Of a DNA stretch of 64,000 bases, positions 32,144-44,379 are shown in pieces. The stretch lies in assembly GCA_030407315.1 (NCBI GenBank), contig JALQPE010000776.1, forward strand, positions 1 through 64,000, given 5' to 3'. The stretch comes from Asparagopsis taxiformis. Lineage: Eukaryota; Rhodophyta; Florideophyceae; Bonnemaisoniales; Bonnemaisoniaceae. The notes beneath the pieces are model-generated. The model was not told the DNA's origin, did not search any database, and was given only the letters and a program-made list of their open reading frames with translations. The number at the start of each line of letters is the position of its first letter. Positions within the stretch are counted from its first letter, which is position 1. Both the position numbers and the translations under genes were made by a program.

Positions 32144-32445
32144 TCTGTTCGCTCACCGAAATGAATATAAATAATTTGGTTGAGATTATGCTCCTCCGAG
32201 CTATGGTGTTTAACGTCTGTCGACGGTTACCTCACACGAATCTTCGTCGATTTACAGGGCCTGCAGCTCCGGGCGTACCCGTTCTGACTTTCTTCGTACC
32301 TCGCGTACGGTATACTTTCCTTTCCTTTGTTACTTTCCTAGTTTTTGACGCTGACAAAGCGGTGTACAATGCTCACCAGCGGAGATGTTTTAGCAACCTA
32401 GGTTGATCAACAGCGTCCCGAACGCTTCTAGGTCGAGAGACCAAA
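32144..32445 (-). other. Chromovirus leader with primer-binding site
   Basis: Untranslated leader between LTR and gag. On the plus strand GGTCGAGAGACCA at 32431-32443 would match the 3' end of a tRNA including its CCA. It lies two bases from the LTR edge, the usual position of a reverse-transcription primer site. I cannot name the tRNA. Confidence 0.55.
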
Positions 32446-33718
32446 TGTAGGACCTTAGCCCTTGTAGATGGATTATACCTCCAAGGAGGATTAGAGGATA
32501 GGGATAAGGCTTCGAACTCACGAGTGAGAGCGCCGATTCCACGAGGTTGACGCCTCGTGCGATCCTAGTAGCCCGAGGGCGGTGTCGGGTGGATCGATCC
32601 CTCGGAGCCCGGACACCTGTCTCCCAACCCGGTAGCGGGTGGTAGATCGGGGTCCGGGACGGCTGGATCTAACCTGCCGGAGGGATCTATCGGCCGTGGC
32701 CGTCCTCAACCCACTCAAGGGTTAACTAGGCACTTAGCGCGATGGATCCCCGCGGGGATTGTGGTCGCCTCCACGCGTGGTTTTCACACGACGTATTCCG
32801 CAACTGTGATACCACTGACGGCAGCGGTCGGGACCGTTTGAAAAGCCTGCGGGCGTTGGCTTCGGTTGACCGGCTGGGGTGCCAACCGACAGCACTCCCA
32901 GCCGGTAGCCTTGTCCCGGTGGGCGGAAGGCCCCTCCCGGTCGCCTAGCGGCGTTAAAAGAAGCGGGAAGGTTCTCCACTACCGTGGAGACGAAATGCCC
33001 TAGGGCAATCCACGTGCACTCCCGCCGGAGGAGGCTCGCGGCGGGCAATTGGGGAAATGTGCGAGCGATCCCCAATTGGAGATCGAGACGGAGCAGCGGG
33101 TATCCGGTAAGGGAACTGCCGCCGCCGTTTAGTTGTAAGTTAAACGACCACGGTCGAAAGATTTGGAACCGAGACGATCTGCCTTTATTGTAGCTTAGTG
33201 GTCAATCCGTTGACTTTAAATGGTCAACGAGACTGCCGGGACCGGACCAGGACCAATGGTCCCGGTCCGGCGTCCAATGGACCTTGTGGGGTGTTTATGT
33301 GGCCCAGGGGCCTTACAGAGTAAGCTGCTACGTTGCTACGTGTAAACTAATAGAAACGGCTAGCCGTAACGTACACGTGCACAACTGTAACGGGAGAATC
33401 CTCCCGCTCGCACACGTGTGTGACTAATCGCGCCTATATCGCTACACGTTGCACGCTCGCCGAAGGGTCCCGCGCAAGCAATGTGGCCCGGTGCCAATGC
33501 AAGGCGGCACGCGCCCATTCGCCCTTGGGCGACTATTGCCTTGCCACGTCACCGCGGCCATTGATTCCCAACGCAGCTCTTCGCGGCTGATTCCCTATCG
33601 AGCACCCACTCACGCTCTCGAGCGTACCGCTTAAGCGACCCTTCCTGGCGCCCATTCCAGACGCCTGGAATTGTCCCTCCCGCGACCGCTCGCAGCGCAA
33701 TACGGGACGAGTCCCACA
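32446..33718 (-). repeat. Chromovirus 5' LTR, ~1.27 kb
   Basis: The edges are read from the plus strand: TGTAGGAC at 32446 and GTCCCACA ending at 33718. These form imperfect inverted termini (7 of 8) beginning TG and ending CA. One edge abuts the primer-binding site and the other abuts the interrupted gene exactly where similarity to 4286 resumes. The partner LTR is not in the window, so the edges cannot be confirmed by self-comparison. If the target duplication is 5 bp it should be AATCT (33719-33723). Confidence 0.65.
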
Positions 33719-34568
33719 AATCTTGCATGTCGGATGTAGCGCCGTCCAGGAAGTACCTGCTCGAAAGCAGTTCGCGGTTCAGTGGAGAGGACAATTCTCC
33801 GCGGGGTGTCTTGCCAAACATTTCGACGGCACGAGAACTAGTCACCCCCACCTGTTTCGGAAACTCAACCATCCTCGGAGAATCACCCATCTCTGCATTG
33901 AGTCCCCATGCATGACAAAACATTTGCCACAGACGCAAATCAATCGAACTCGAATCTTCTGCTCGGTGATACGGCCGAAGCACAGCCAGGATAGACATTC
34001 ATGAGCTGTACTGCGGTTTACCACTCAGGCTTGAAGCAATTTGGCCGCTTGGATCGCAGGATTTTATCCAGCCCAACACATCAGCCATCCTCACAGACGA
34101 AATATGAGCGTACTTGTCCTTTCCGTTTTGGACCCAGTACTCGTCTCTGAGATCAACGGCGATCATCAGATACTCAACAAACATCATGCGCCTTTGCAGG
34201 CCTGCAATGTCGTTGGATGTCGTCGCTCTCACACGGTCCAGCACAACAGCAGTACTGCTGTTGGTGTCCGCCACGATAGACTCTTCTCGCATAGGAATCG
34301 TAACGCCAGGAGGAAAGACGCCCTTCTCCATTCCACGTACAATTGTCATGCAGCGGTGCGCTCCATCCAATATCTCCAGAACGCCTTCTCGAAACCTGCC
34401 AGTCACGGGATGAGCTGTGTCATAACCGCTGTTGCGAATGCTCTCCATGAGCGCTTCCACATGACTTGCATCAACATCGCGAATCGATACGAATTTGCTG
34501 ACTTGATTGGGGTCGATGAACACCCATCCGTCGTGCTTTTCACCGTGATTGTGGAACGTTCCTTCCAT
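33719..34568 (-). pseudogene. ParB part of ParB-methyltransferase-SET, copy 1'
   Basis: Only the N-terminal ~280 residues remain; the rest is removed by the chromovirus insertion at 33718. The ATG at 34568 starts MEGTFHNHGEKHDGW, which aligns with HGERRNG near the start of the intact paralog. Unlike copy 1 it has no frameshift here, so it shows the original N terminus. ParB motif ILDGAHR is present. A TGC-to-TGA change at 33999-34001 puts a stop before MSILAVL; copy 1 reads cysteine there. Nearby differences from copy 1 are few. Confidence 0.85.
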
Positions 34569-35081
34569 GGCGAACAAAGGTAGAGTTTTTAAGAAAGGGA
34601 TAGTTGGTTGCTGCTTGACCAGGGTGGCGCAAAGCAGAAGTTGGTTGTTTAAAACAAAGTGTCAGCGAGTGGTAGCAATTCGGTGGCTGTTTCCTTTCCA
34701 CCCCTGTCCGAACCTTTACAAGATAACTACATCGACTGTTAGCTCAATAATCAATCTAATACTAAAGTAATACTCAAAACATTTTTCCATGCAATTTATT
34801 GGGCCCCGTAACATCTCTAAACGTATCTTTGTAGTCCAATCGTATGCATCCGACATTCACTTCTAGAACGATTATTCACATCAAATTTTATGCTGCAATC
34901 AGTTCATGGCAGACATCATCCACACTGACGTGTCAATTTTGTCAATTGTCCATTCTATTTCTACACCACCTAAACATCTCTTCTGGACCTTTCCAATCCT
35001 CCTAGTATATACTACTCTTTAGCAGAAGGTAACGGTTAGGCTTTCACTAATACAACAATTCTATCCCATAGCTATCCCAAC
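34569..35081. promoter_or_regulatory. Divergent promoter region, copy 1'
   Basis: Copy of 5134-5646. The TATATA box is kept at 35006-35011, 71 bp before the B1' start codon. A few substitutions are visible; no new structure. Confidence 0.45.
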
Positions 35082-36443
35082 ATGCTTCCTCTCGCTCCAA
35101 ACGACGTTATAGAAGTTCAATGGGAACTTCGGCCGTTTGGGAGGAAACGAAAAATTGTGTGGTGGTCTGCAATCGTCAAGGAAATTACTCAGGTCAAGAC
35201 CGAAACAGACCCATTCCTCCATGCATTGCTCGAATACAAAGCTGAATATGGTTTCGACTCTACCCTTTCTCAAGTCAAGATTTCAGATCGTAACGAGCTC
35301 GTCGACAAGGATTCCGGAAGGGTTCTCCCGTGGCGAAGTGGTGAGCTTCGCAGTATGGACTCACCTCCATCCCCAGCAGAGAGAGACCCGGACTACGGCA
35401 TTGACCACACTCGCCACCGCCACCGCGGCATCCTTCAAGATTGCACTGCGGATCAAATGAAGAAGACCATAGCAGAAATGTTGGCAAGATTGGAAAAGCT
35501 GGAGTCAGCTGCCAAACATCCTCTTCCCCCTCCATTCGATTCCAACAGTTCCATGACCTCCTCTGCTCTGACTGTATGTAGCATTCTGTTTCAGAAGCTT
35601 GGTGTGTACACGGACAAGCCCCTCTCCCTCCGGATGACAAAATCCGAGCACTCCAGGGGAATGCGACAAACATCGCAAGAAGAAATCAGAGTACAGGCCG
35701 ACTGCTCCCTTGCTCAATTCCGCACTATTGCCATTCAATGCAAGGCGAAAGAGAATCGTGACGTTCTCTTCCAGCCGTCCTTTGAGGACATCACCTTTCC
35801 CTCTGGAAATGAGTCGGATCTTTCCATCATTTTCCCGACCTTTCAGGCACTATGTGACTCCATAGGTACCTCGCAACACGGGTTCCAGAAAATATTGGTG
35901 AAGAGCAGGGCGGAACGCGATGGAGGCAGCTCATCGATTGTCCGAATTTTAGGAAATCTAGTCGACGTTGATTGCTCTCATGATGCTCCTTCTTCCGCAT
36001 TTCTCGTCGGCTCATCTGCTTACGTCCTGTCCAGCCCAGACCAACGTATGACAGTTCTTTGCAGAGACTCCTACGAGTTTGACCACGTCAACAATACATT
36101 TTTACATCCCCTATGTCTTAGCCAACTATCACAGTCTAGCATCGTGGACTCTTTCCACCTACGTGATAAGGCTACTGTTACCTATGGAGCAACGTTTTCG
36201 TTACTGTGGAGACGTATTCAGCGCCGAGCTTGTTACAGCACTTTCCAGCCTCTATCAACCGCAGAGACGTTTGGTACACTACATCTACGCTTACCTTGCT
36301 GTATTTTCAGTGGTACTACTACATGCCAGGAGCTTGAAGACATTGGCTATGAGGCTATCTCTCGTCTTGGCTTCAATGCGGATTCAGACACTACCCACCC
36401 TCCCTCTCCTCCACCTACCACCTGCAGTCCGGAGCAAAAATGA
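35082..36443 (+). CDS. Family-B protein (B1')
   Basis: 453 residues, intact, with only four amino-acid differences from B1: A/P near residue 96, L/Q near 232, I/T near 417 and A/T near 447. The Tudor-like N terminus (IEVQW ... IVWWSAIV) is unchanged. It is the only one of the three genes in this duplicated block without a stop or frameshift. That is consistent with recent duplication and perhaps with continued use, but it is a sample of one. Confidence 0.75.
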   Translation: MLPLAPNDVIEVQWELRPFGRKRKIVWWSAIVKEITQVKTETDPFLHALLEYKAEYGFDSTLSQVKISDRNELVDKDSGRVLPWRSGELRSMDSPPSPAERDPDYGIDHTRHRHRGILQDCTADQMKKTIAEMLARLEKLESAAKHPLPPPFDSNSSMTSSALTVCSILFQKLGVYTDKPLSLRMTKSEHSRGMRQTSQEEIRVQADCSLAQFRTIAIQCKAKENRDVLFQPSFEDITFPSGNESDLSIIFPTFQALCDSIGTSQHGFQKILVKSRAERDGGSSSIVRILGNLVDVDCSHDAPSSAFLVGSSAYVLSSPDQRMTVLCRDSYEFDHVNNTFLHPLCLSQLSQSSIVDSFHLRDKATVTYGATFSLLWRRIQRRACYSTFQPLSTAETFGTLHLRLPCCIFSGTTTCQELEDIGYEAISRLGFNADSDTTHPPSPPPTTCSPEQK

Positions 36444-36718
36444 TAAAGCACACCTATCCGTAGTTATCCTGTTCCTGGGTATTCCATTCTAGAGCTCCTG
36501 TGGCCATCAATTTCTAGTAAAGATGGATACCCTCGCCCCTTCCTACTTCGACTATTCCACTACCTGTCTCTGCGCTGTTCCTTCGACTTGACACTATCGT
36601 CTGACTGGTTTCCTGATGTCTCGTATCTATCTACTTCTATCTATTACAAAATTCAACTCAACAGAAATTTTATTTCTTCATTCTTCGTCTACTACACCGA
36701 AACTGGTTTCATCCGATA

Positions 36719-38244
36719 CTACTCCCCTTCATTCTCGATTTCATCATCGATGAATAACTTCACATATTCTGCATCTCCTCCGTCCTCTTCCATAGACCTG
36801 AAGCTCTCCTCCAGCACTGATTCCCCCCATCGTCTACATTCAGCTCTTCATATCTATCCCGCGATATAGTCAAAACCTCCTCATTCATGAACCGACTACT
36901 CACCCGCTCCCCGGGAAGAAGCAGTTTCACTGCTTCATTGATTTCCCGGATTTGCGCTCCTTCCACCTCTGCTCCACTTTGAAATTTCAAAATCGTTCGG
37001 AACCCGTATGCAAGTATGTAGATGAATTGCAAGGAGTATTCTGAACGTCGCAGGAACATGTTCTTATCAGAACATTGCGTGTAGGCGACTGCAAAGTTCA
37101 GTGCAACCTCTACTAAATTGATCCTCCTAGTCAAAAACCTCTTGTCCGGTTCTCCAATTATTTGAACTTCGTACTCGACTTTGAATAGCATTTCCTTTTT
37201 GCAATGCAATGAAGTCGCGAAGAATCTTCATATTCTTGTCATCCATTGCTGCACGCTCCGCTGCATTCATTTTCCTCTGCGCCGAGTACAGACTTGGAAC
37301 TGACTCAATGTCCAGCCCACCGTCGTGCAAATGATGCTCCATTCGGACTGGACCTTGAAACCCACTGTATAGAACGAATCCAAGATCTCGGATGAACCGG
37401 TTCCGCACATGGTCTCTGGACTTGTTCATAAACCCGGTCACTGCGGTGAGTGCCGATTTCGTCACAGTGATGCCTACCTCCTTTCTGTGCAACGGCCCAT
37501 TGTCACCAACCTTTCTTCGCTTCTGCTTTCGAGCGGCCCCATCACTTCCCTCGGACGTCCCATGCATTCCATCCATGCGAGCAGAGTCCGTTCCGCGAAT
37601 TGTCTCCTCAATGGTCCCGGTAGTCACATACCACCGCGCCCTCCACCGTTCGATACCTTTCGACGTTCCATTGGAGCTGGAACGGTCTCCTCCCTGTCTG
37701 AAAGAATTGTTTTCACAAGTATTCTTGATTAAAGAGGTCACAACTCGGCAGCGCAATTCAATGTGGTTCCGGCCGGCAAGCGTCCTATTGAACACATCCT
37801 TTCGCTCATTGCTCTGCCTGGCGAACATCAGCGTATTGATTAGCTGGCATCCGTTGAAATGCCTATCCCTCTTATCCACCATTGCCTTCGTGTACGTTGG
37901 AACAACAGCACACAGCACAGCACACACCATTTCGAACGTGAACGATTTCTCCGCATCCTGCACAATGCGGAGACGTTCCCTGTCCTTCTAGGAGGCGATC
38001 TTCTTCGGATGTCCTTGTCCCTGGCTCAGAAGCCCATCGACGATGCTCTTGACCTCCTGCATATCGGTGTTTAGCATGGAGACAGTCTTGGCGACATTTC
38101 CGAGAGTCTCGCGTAATTGAATGGTGCTCTTCTCGACGGCATCCATTTTATCACTCAGGGCTTTCAGCTCTGCAGTGATGTTCGAAAAGCCCTCACGCGT
38201 TATTTCGGAAATGCGGCGATGCTTACGGAGGTTTCGGGATTCAT
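36719..38244 (-). pseudogene. Broken family-C gene (C1')
   Basis: Copy of C1 with four lesions. One A is lost near 38210, shifting the frame after the first residues. A GAG-to-TAG nonsense change lies at about 37989 (ASEKD becomes AS*KD). A local rearrangement shifts frame near 37195-37205. One C is lost from a C-run near 36826. The longest remaining frame is 278 codons. Sequence similarity to C1 is otherwise high, so decay is recent. Confidence 0.85.
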
Positions 38245-39159
38245 GTTGAACTTGCAATTGGAGTTTTCTAAAAGGAGAAGTGGAGAAGTGCTTTGAAGGA
38301 AGGATGTCACGCTTAGTACAGCAGTGTTGTAGCAAATATCATTCCAGTGGATGCATCCATCCTGTTCTACTCTACATAATAATAATGCTTCCCAGTGCTC
38401 CGTAACGGTTATTTTTCATAATTTAGTGGTGGATGGTGCGTATTCTTTCCTTTGCCACCACCCACGTCCTGTGCATACCACACCTCGCTACCAGATTGAC
38501 GTCTCCTACTCGACACTTTCAATGCAAAGATAGATAAGTATAATTTGAAATGCTAAACTCAACATAATATAGCTACTCTGTACATTCTCTCCTTACGGTG
38601 AGACAAACGAGATATGTTCAATCTTCCCTATCTTTCTTTCTACAACGTCCTATTCAGCATCTAGCTTCCCTGCACCCAACTATCTGTAAAGCACCATCAC
38701 AATTACTATAGTCGTATACCACACACCATTCCAGTATTTACCTTCACACCAACACTATGCACCACATTTCCTGTCAAGTCCACTCCACCAGACAGTGTTG
38801 TGAACCAATGCACGGTACTACCCGCAGACAATACAATTTGCTATCTACACTACTGTCTACAGATTTACCCAGACAGTGCAGTAATACAATACAATGCATT
38901 GCCTCAGACAGTAAAATGTACTGTCTGCACATACTGTCTGGCGGCAACACTTCCAGACAGTAAAATTTACTGTTCTGGACAGTAAATTTTACTGTTTTTG
39001 GTACTGTCCAGATTTCGTGCCAGTTTACTGCTGCAGCAGTATTCTGAAATTTCCAGACAGTAAATTTTACTGTCTCCGCGCACTGTCTTGGCCAGACAGT
39101 AATATTTACTGTCTCAGACAGTAAATTTACTGTCTTTTTTTATTCTCAACACCGTAGTG
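38245..39159. repeat. C1' upstream region and terminal palindrome array of unit 1'
   Basis: Copy of 8811-9711. The array of CAGACAGT/ACTGTCTG palindromes runs from about 38790 to 39135, and TTCTCAACACCGTAGTG ends at 39159. A G-to-T change gives a run of seven T before the terminus. CACTA occurs at the array's left edge, as in unit 1. Confidence 0.75.
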
Positions 39160-42100
39160 TGTGTTGGTGAGGCAGCTAGTGGAACCGGCCGTGACCCTTC
39201 GCGATGTGAAAGAAGACCACGTGGAGGACCTGCGCAACAATATGTTGGCTGTGGGGTATGTGAGCTCTTCGCGTATCACTGTGACGGTGCTGAGGTCGCA
39301 GAACACGCATCTGCCCCCCGACACGCGTCTGTTCCAGAATGGCAAATTCCATGCCAATGCGAACGTGACCGTGATCGACGGACTGCATCGTCTCAATGCT
39401 ATGCATAGCATTGCCGATGACTTCACGCGCCTCACCCGTATGCACAGAACCACGCTGCCACAGGACGCAAACCGCTTGCGCTGGGTTACTCAGCCTCTGG
39501 ATGTGTACTACCTTCGCCGCAAGGACAACAGTGATCTTCAGCCTCATGAGATCATCCACAAGAGTGCAGAGTCGAACCATACGACTGGGACGCAACTGAC
39601 GGAGCGCTCCCTGGTTCGAATCTTGTCGTCCATCCAGCAGTTCATCCGTACGATTGCTGTTGCAAATAACGTGGAAAACGCTGGCGACTTACGTGAGTCT
39701 GATGTCATCCGAACATTGTTCGAGGCGCAGTTCATGGGGATGATGAATTCAACGAACAAGGCCCGGCGGTGGACGTGTTTGGCTATAGCAACGCTGAAGC
39801 ATCCTGTTCTCGACGACGTGTTGCGTGAGCTGAGCAATTCCGAGCGCCGCAACGAGATTGGGATAACGCATCTGGACCACAAGATAGTGCGCGAGTTGCT
39901 GGAAGAAAACTTTGTCTTCGTCTTGCGTGGTCTTTCGGAGTACTTGAACCCTGCTCATGGTGGACGTCCGGATGGACGCTTTGACGTGAACGACATCTAT
40001 ACATACGTCCGTCGCGTGACTGCAATAGCAAATTCTCTGTACGCTGCGTATGGGCGCCCAAAGAGTATTATGCGCAAGTCATTTCTGAGCACAGAGATGG
40101 CAGCAATGGCATCTCACCAATGCCATTGCAATGTATAGAGGGGACGACCGGAGCAGTGAGGTTCGAATGCGAAGGAGAACCACGCGTTTACAGGATTTGG
40201 AAACGAACTTGAAAGAGTTTTTCAATCCGACATTGAAGAAGAAGACTAAGGCTCGACGCAAACGCCGCCCTTCTGCTGCCAATGTGAGACTCACTCACAA
40301 GAAGCAGCGGAATGTCGAACATGAGCCTGCTTCGCATGGCATCCGCCGCCGTTCACAGCGACTTCGCTCGACGGGGAGCACACGCCTCGAGGAACAAGAG
40401 CCGGTTGTGGTACAACAATCCGCCGGGGAAGAAGAGCAGGCTGTTGTTGATAAACCCACCGATCAACAACAAGCCACTGCTTCCGGCGATGAGGTTGACG
40501 AAGACTCCGCCCGTTCCCCCGATTCTGCCGTTGAGATTGTCCCCCAAGATAACCAACGTGCTGGTGCGACTCCCTCCAACCAAGAATCTGTCCATACCGC
40601 TTCGGACGAGGAAGACAAAAATGGTGCAGACGAGGGCCAAGTCGAAAGCAAGGGGGTCCGCGAAGTGACAATTACATTCACTGTTCCGGAAGGAGTGGAA
40701 GTCGATGAAGACGGTTACATCGTTCGTGACTCTCGTTCGGAACACGACCTCCTGTTCGACGACCGTATGCCATCTCCTCCTGACGATTTCGAAGTCAAAG
40801 ACCGAGCCGAAGGGCATCATCTGGCGCAGCGTCCCGCAGACGTCATCGCATCGGTGAGGGTTGGCTGTCTGCCCCCGATTGAGCTCAGGTTGTTATTGGA
40901 GAGTGTGGAAATCGATGAGGAGGGCAGAGAGGTGAGGTATTTGAAGCAAGTGGCGATGGACCCTGTGTTTGAGGGGCTGCATATTCCGGAACAACATCGG
41001 GCTCGTCATCTTGTTTTCGAGATCGAGACCATCTATCCGATGTTTTTCGCAGCGTGGAAGATGGCTGCCAAAGCGATGTGTGAGCCTACATCGACGTTTC
41101 TACCCTCGAGGCTGGACTTCGCCCAGGTTGCGCGAATGTCTACAAGCTGGAAGGATTCGTATGAGGCCGGCACTGGTATGGCGTACTTCCACAATTGCCG
41201 AACGGAAATCAACGAGCGAGGGTATACGGTGATGCACAATTTCGCGGATGTAAGCTACCTCGATGCGTCGGACAAGTTCCCATTTGACTTGGGTCTCATG
41301 GAAGAAATTCCTAACCAGGAATTGTTTCGGTACTTCTTGGGAACATGGGAGGGGGAGCAGGTGCACAAGGACCCTGGGAACCGGCAGCTGTGGAGTCCCA
41401 TTGTCAATACAGGGGACGATGAAACAGATGAGAAGAACCGGAATGAGGGGAGGGCTCGCTTCACGTCTACGCGCCACTGCCTGGTTGACTATGCCGAGAA
41501 CGACGAGTCGCGTACCGACCGGTTCAAGTTTGTGACGCGGCGAGCCCTGCTGGATGTGTGGTTGGGAATCCTTGTCCGGCTGATAGGGCTGGAGGAGTGC
41601 GGTTTACCGGGAGAAAAACTTGTCATGCCGGCATCTGGGGGACGGTTTTTGATAACGGGAAAGGGGTGTCCTCGGCAGGTCCCACACAATGATTTCCCTG
41701 TTCCTCCTCGCGACCGCAAAGATCAACTTCCGGGTTACTTTGTTATTGCCAACGGAGATGACCCATTCCCTATCTGGGTGTGTCCAGGGTCCCACAAGTA
41801 CGTCTTTTCCAAAGCGCTGGAATTAGATATGTACACCAAGACGATGAAGCTGAAGAAGGTAATCGTTCCGCCACGTTCAGTCTTCATCGGTCACGGCCAT
41901 GTACAACATGCCGGGGCAGGGCATGTCGACAGAGTTGTGTCACACACGACAACGAGGTATCACACGTATTTCAGGAATGCGTCGTATCCGATTCCCGACA
42001 ATGTTTCGTTTGGTTTCATCAGGCGGTTGGGATTCGAAGAAGAAGTAATCGCCAATGCTCCGCGCCGGTCTGCCAGGCAAAGTCAACCGGCACCTGTCAA

Positions 42101-42305
42101 TGTTCGCCACAAGACAGTTGTTCCCATCCCGGTCAAGAAAGATCGTAGGCCGAAGACAGGGCAGCTCGGAATGATGCGGATGAAGACGACAGAACCTCGC
42201 AAGCCTATATCCTACACAATTAGTGGGGTCCCGGTGATGCCTATTCTGCCGGGAGATCCTGATTATAGTGGGGACGAAGAGGAAGAACAATTTTCCGACG
42301 GCTAG
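39160..42305 (+). pseudogene. ParB-2OG/Fe(II) dioxygenase fusion #1, 5'-truncated and frameshifted
   Basis: The reading frame is already open at the unit 1' junction and has no ATG before the ParB domain, so the true N terminus is lost. The ParB-like motif VIDGLHRLNAM lies near 39371-39403. A one-base shift near 40115-40130 separates the ParB half (to 40138) from the second half (from 40131). The second half has a basic/acidic linker and then a domain typical of 2-oxoglutarate/Fe(II) oxygenases: ERGYTVMHNF, metal-binding HND (residues 519-521 of that half), a second histidine in GHVQHAG (593) and arginine in RYHTYF (609). Such enzymes oxidise C-H or N-methyl groups using iron, oxygen and 2-oxoglutarate. 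The substrate is unknown; DNA bases are plausible given the ParB fusion. It is the most divergent of the three. Confidence 0.7.
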
Positions 42306-43250
42306 ATAGCTTAACAACTACTACTAGTAGTACTTTAGCAAACAATTATCAAGAATATAATCATCTCCTTTATCACTTTCAATCTATGAACCTACTATAA
42401 TGTACTTCCGTTCCATGCTTTCAAACTAGATTGTCAATTCCCTCGTGGGCTGGAGCATGATTTCCAGGACGATTCCCTCACATCTCTAGACTCGATGGTC
42501 TATGCTAGAAATAGCAGAACAATTGGGTTTGTACGTGCTTCATCGCCTACTTGCTTCCGGTAATGGGTGGACGTGCACGATACACGATCAACCTGAAATG
42601 GACGTCCGGTGGATGTCCAGCTCAGATGCATTGCTGGCCAGCCCAGAAATTCTACAATTTCGGGCACAAAAAAATATTGCAAAAAACATCGATTTGGGCG
42701 GTCGATTGTGCCGTACGGCACACCCCCATCTCAAAAACATGTTCACATGTGCATGTTTTTGAGAATAGCCCAAATTTTAATTCTAATCAAGGTGTCTAAT
42801 TTGGCCACAACGGCCCCAGGAACCGGAGCCGCCGCCCCGAGTGGGGTTGTCACTGGCTTCTGTAAGCACCAACTGTAAGGCTAAATGGCGCCTAACGATG
42901 GGTCGATTTCAGGCTCAACACGTCAGGGACAGGTCTTGGTCCTTGTTTCATCATGGTCCCGCCCCACTCTCTCACGACCAACCTGAAATGGACGTCCGGT
43001 GGATGTCCAGCTCGATTGCATTGCTGGCCAGCCCAGAAATTCTGAAATTTCCGAAAAATCAATTTGGTGGCCCAGCATCTCCTGTGCCGAAAATTCCCGC
43101 ACTCACTTCTGATATACGTCTAGACGTGTTTCGCACTTGTACGCATCAGGGAAGGCGTCACGGAAGGTTGAGACTACGCTACTTGTGTACCGCGTCGTCT
43201 GAAATAGCGAGCAGTGTTTGTTGTATAGTTGTGGAGTATGCGTCTAGTGG
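42306..43250. repeat. Noncoding with GGACGTCC repeats
   Basis: A ~65-bp direct repeat (AAATGGACGTCCGGTGGATG ... TTGCTGGCCAGCCC) occurs at about 42595-42655 and 42985-43045. A hairpin with arms CTCAAAAACATG/CATGTTTTTGAG spans 42730-42763. TACTACTAGTAGTA lies near 42320. Small open frames are not convincing. Confidence 0.65.
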
Positions 43251-44350
43251 TTTGTAAAGCTTGCAGAACGGGATAGGGATGTGGGTGGCCCTATTTTATG
43301 AATACATGAGTACCAATATTCAGGGTTGACAAAGCGGAAAGGCATACGCTCATACATGTTTGAGATTGCATAGTGGAGAAAATATTTACATCGAAATTTA
43401 CATGGAGCTGATGGAGGTTTTAAGGATGAGGTATGAGAGGAAGAAAATTCTTCTGTGGTATGAGGATGTGTTCTGTGGAGGGATGCAATCTTGGGATGGT
43501 ACAGGGGGAGGTGGAAATGTACGGAGTGCGGGTTTAGAATGGAGTGTGATTCGGAGAGGAGTGCCGACAAGCATATTATGGGGATTGGGGAGACGCTGCG
43601 GGGTGTTGGGGTAATGAGGGCGGAGGAGGTGTTTAGGTGGGACCGTAGGAGGGTGCGGTTGAAGGCCCCGAGAGGAAGGGGTTTTAGGAAAGTGAGGAGA
43701 AAGAGGGGGAGGGGGGTGGCGTCTGTTCTGGCTGTGGTGAGTGGGGATGTGATGGAGAAGAAGGGGGTTATTGTATTTGGGGAGGGAGGGGAGTGGGAGG
43801 AAGGGTGCGAAGTGGGGGGTTGATATGTGGTTCAGAGCGGGGAGGTTTCTGGGGAGACGGCGGGGGAGCGGGAGCGTGGGCCCGTGGTGGTGGTGTATAC
43901 GGTACCGAAGATGCGGATGGCGTGGGGGCATGGAGCAGCTGAGGGAGGGAGGGGTGGAGCAGGTCGGGTACGGGATGGGGAATGAGAGGTTTTCAAAGAG
44001 TAAGCTGCAGGGGAAGTTTGTGGAGAGGGCGAAGGAGAGGGGTTGAAGGTAGAGGAGAGAGGGTATTGAAGAACAATACGTTGCAAAGGTGATGGGGGAG
44101 AGCATGGTCGAGGAGATAGGGGGTGTTTTTGCCCTATTCTGAGGTAGTACGAGGACTGGTTATACGAAATCTGTAAGGTTGAGCAGAAAAGTAGGTATGG
44201 AGGTGTGCACCGTGGAAGCGGGGATAGGTAGCTGAAAATGCGTGCTAGAGTGGTATTGGGGGTGTTTGAGGTACAGTACGGGGGAGGTGAGCACCAACAG
44301 GAAGGGGGTGTGAGCGAGAGGATGAAAAAATTAAAGACGAAATTGGAGTC
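43251..44350. other. Purine-rich low-complexity region
   Basis: The plus strand is strongly G/A-rich, which opens long proline/serine-rich frames on the minus strand (235-244 codons) that look like composition artefacts. On the plus strand near 43515 a frame reads WKCTECGFRM ... SADKHIM, weakly like a C2H2 zinc finger, so a decayed zinc-finger gene is possible. Nothing firmer can be said. Confidence 0.3.
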
Positions 44351-44379
44351 GACCGACAAGGAAAAATAGAGTGGTCGCC

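Larger units (their letters stand above)
25486..33718 (-). mobile_element. Ty3/gypsy chromovirus, 3' LTR missing
   Basis: In minus orientation the order is a 5' LTR (33718-32446), primer-binding site, gag, protease, reverse transcriptase, RNase H, integrase and a chromodomain, which defines the chromovirus branch of Ty3/gypsy. The element is inserted in the ParB-methyltransferase-SET gene of unit 1' at 33718/33719; the undisturbed target is visible at 4286. At the other end it stops at the TAGTG terminus of unit 2 inside the chromodomain reading frame, so the 3' LTR is absent from the window. Several single-base frameshifts make it inactive as written. Confidence 0.85.
33719..39159. mobile_element. 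Unit 1': second copy of 5.4 kb of unit 1
   Basis: It matches 4286-9711 with scattered substitutions and small indels, in the same orientation. The left edge is the chromovirus LTR. The right edge is CACCGTAGTG, directly followed by the 5'-truncated ParB-dioxygenase gene. In this copy the B gene is intact, while the ParB part and the C gene carry nonsense and frameshift changes. Confidence 0.85.

Noticed and set aside
39150..39165. GTG at 39161 as the true start of ParB-dioxygenase #1
   Set aside because: The frame is open across the mobile-element junction and the ParB domain begins immediately, so the 5' end is missing rather than starting with GTG.
40131..40138. Two separate overlapping genes (ParB, then oxygenase) at 39160-42305
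   Set aside because: Fusions #2 and #3 have both domains in one protein, and overlapping stop/start coupling is not expected in eukaryotes; a one-base shift is more likely.
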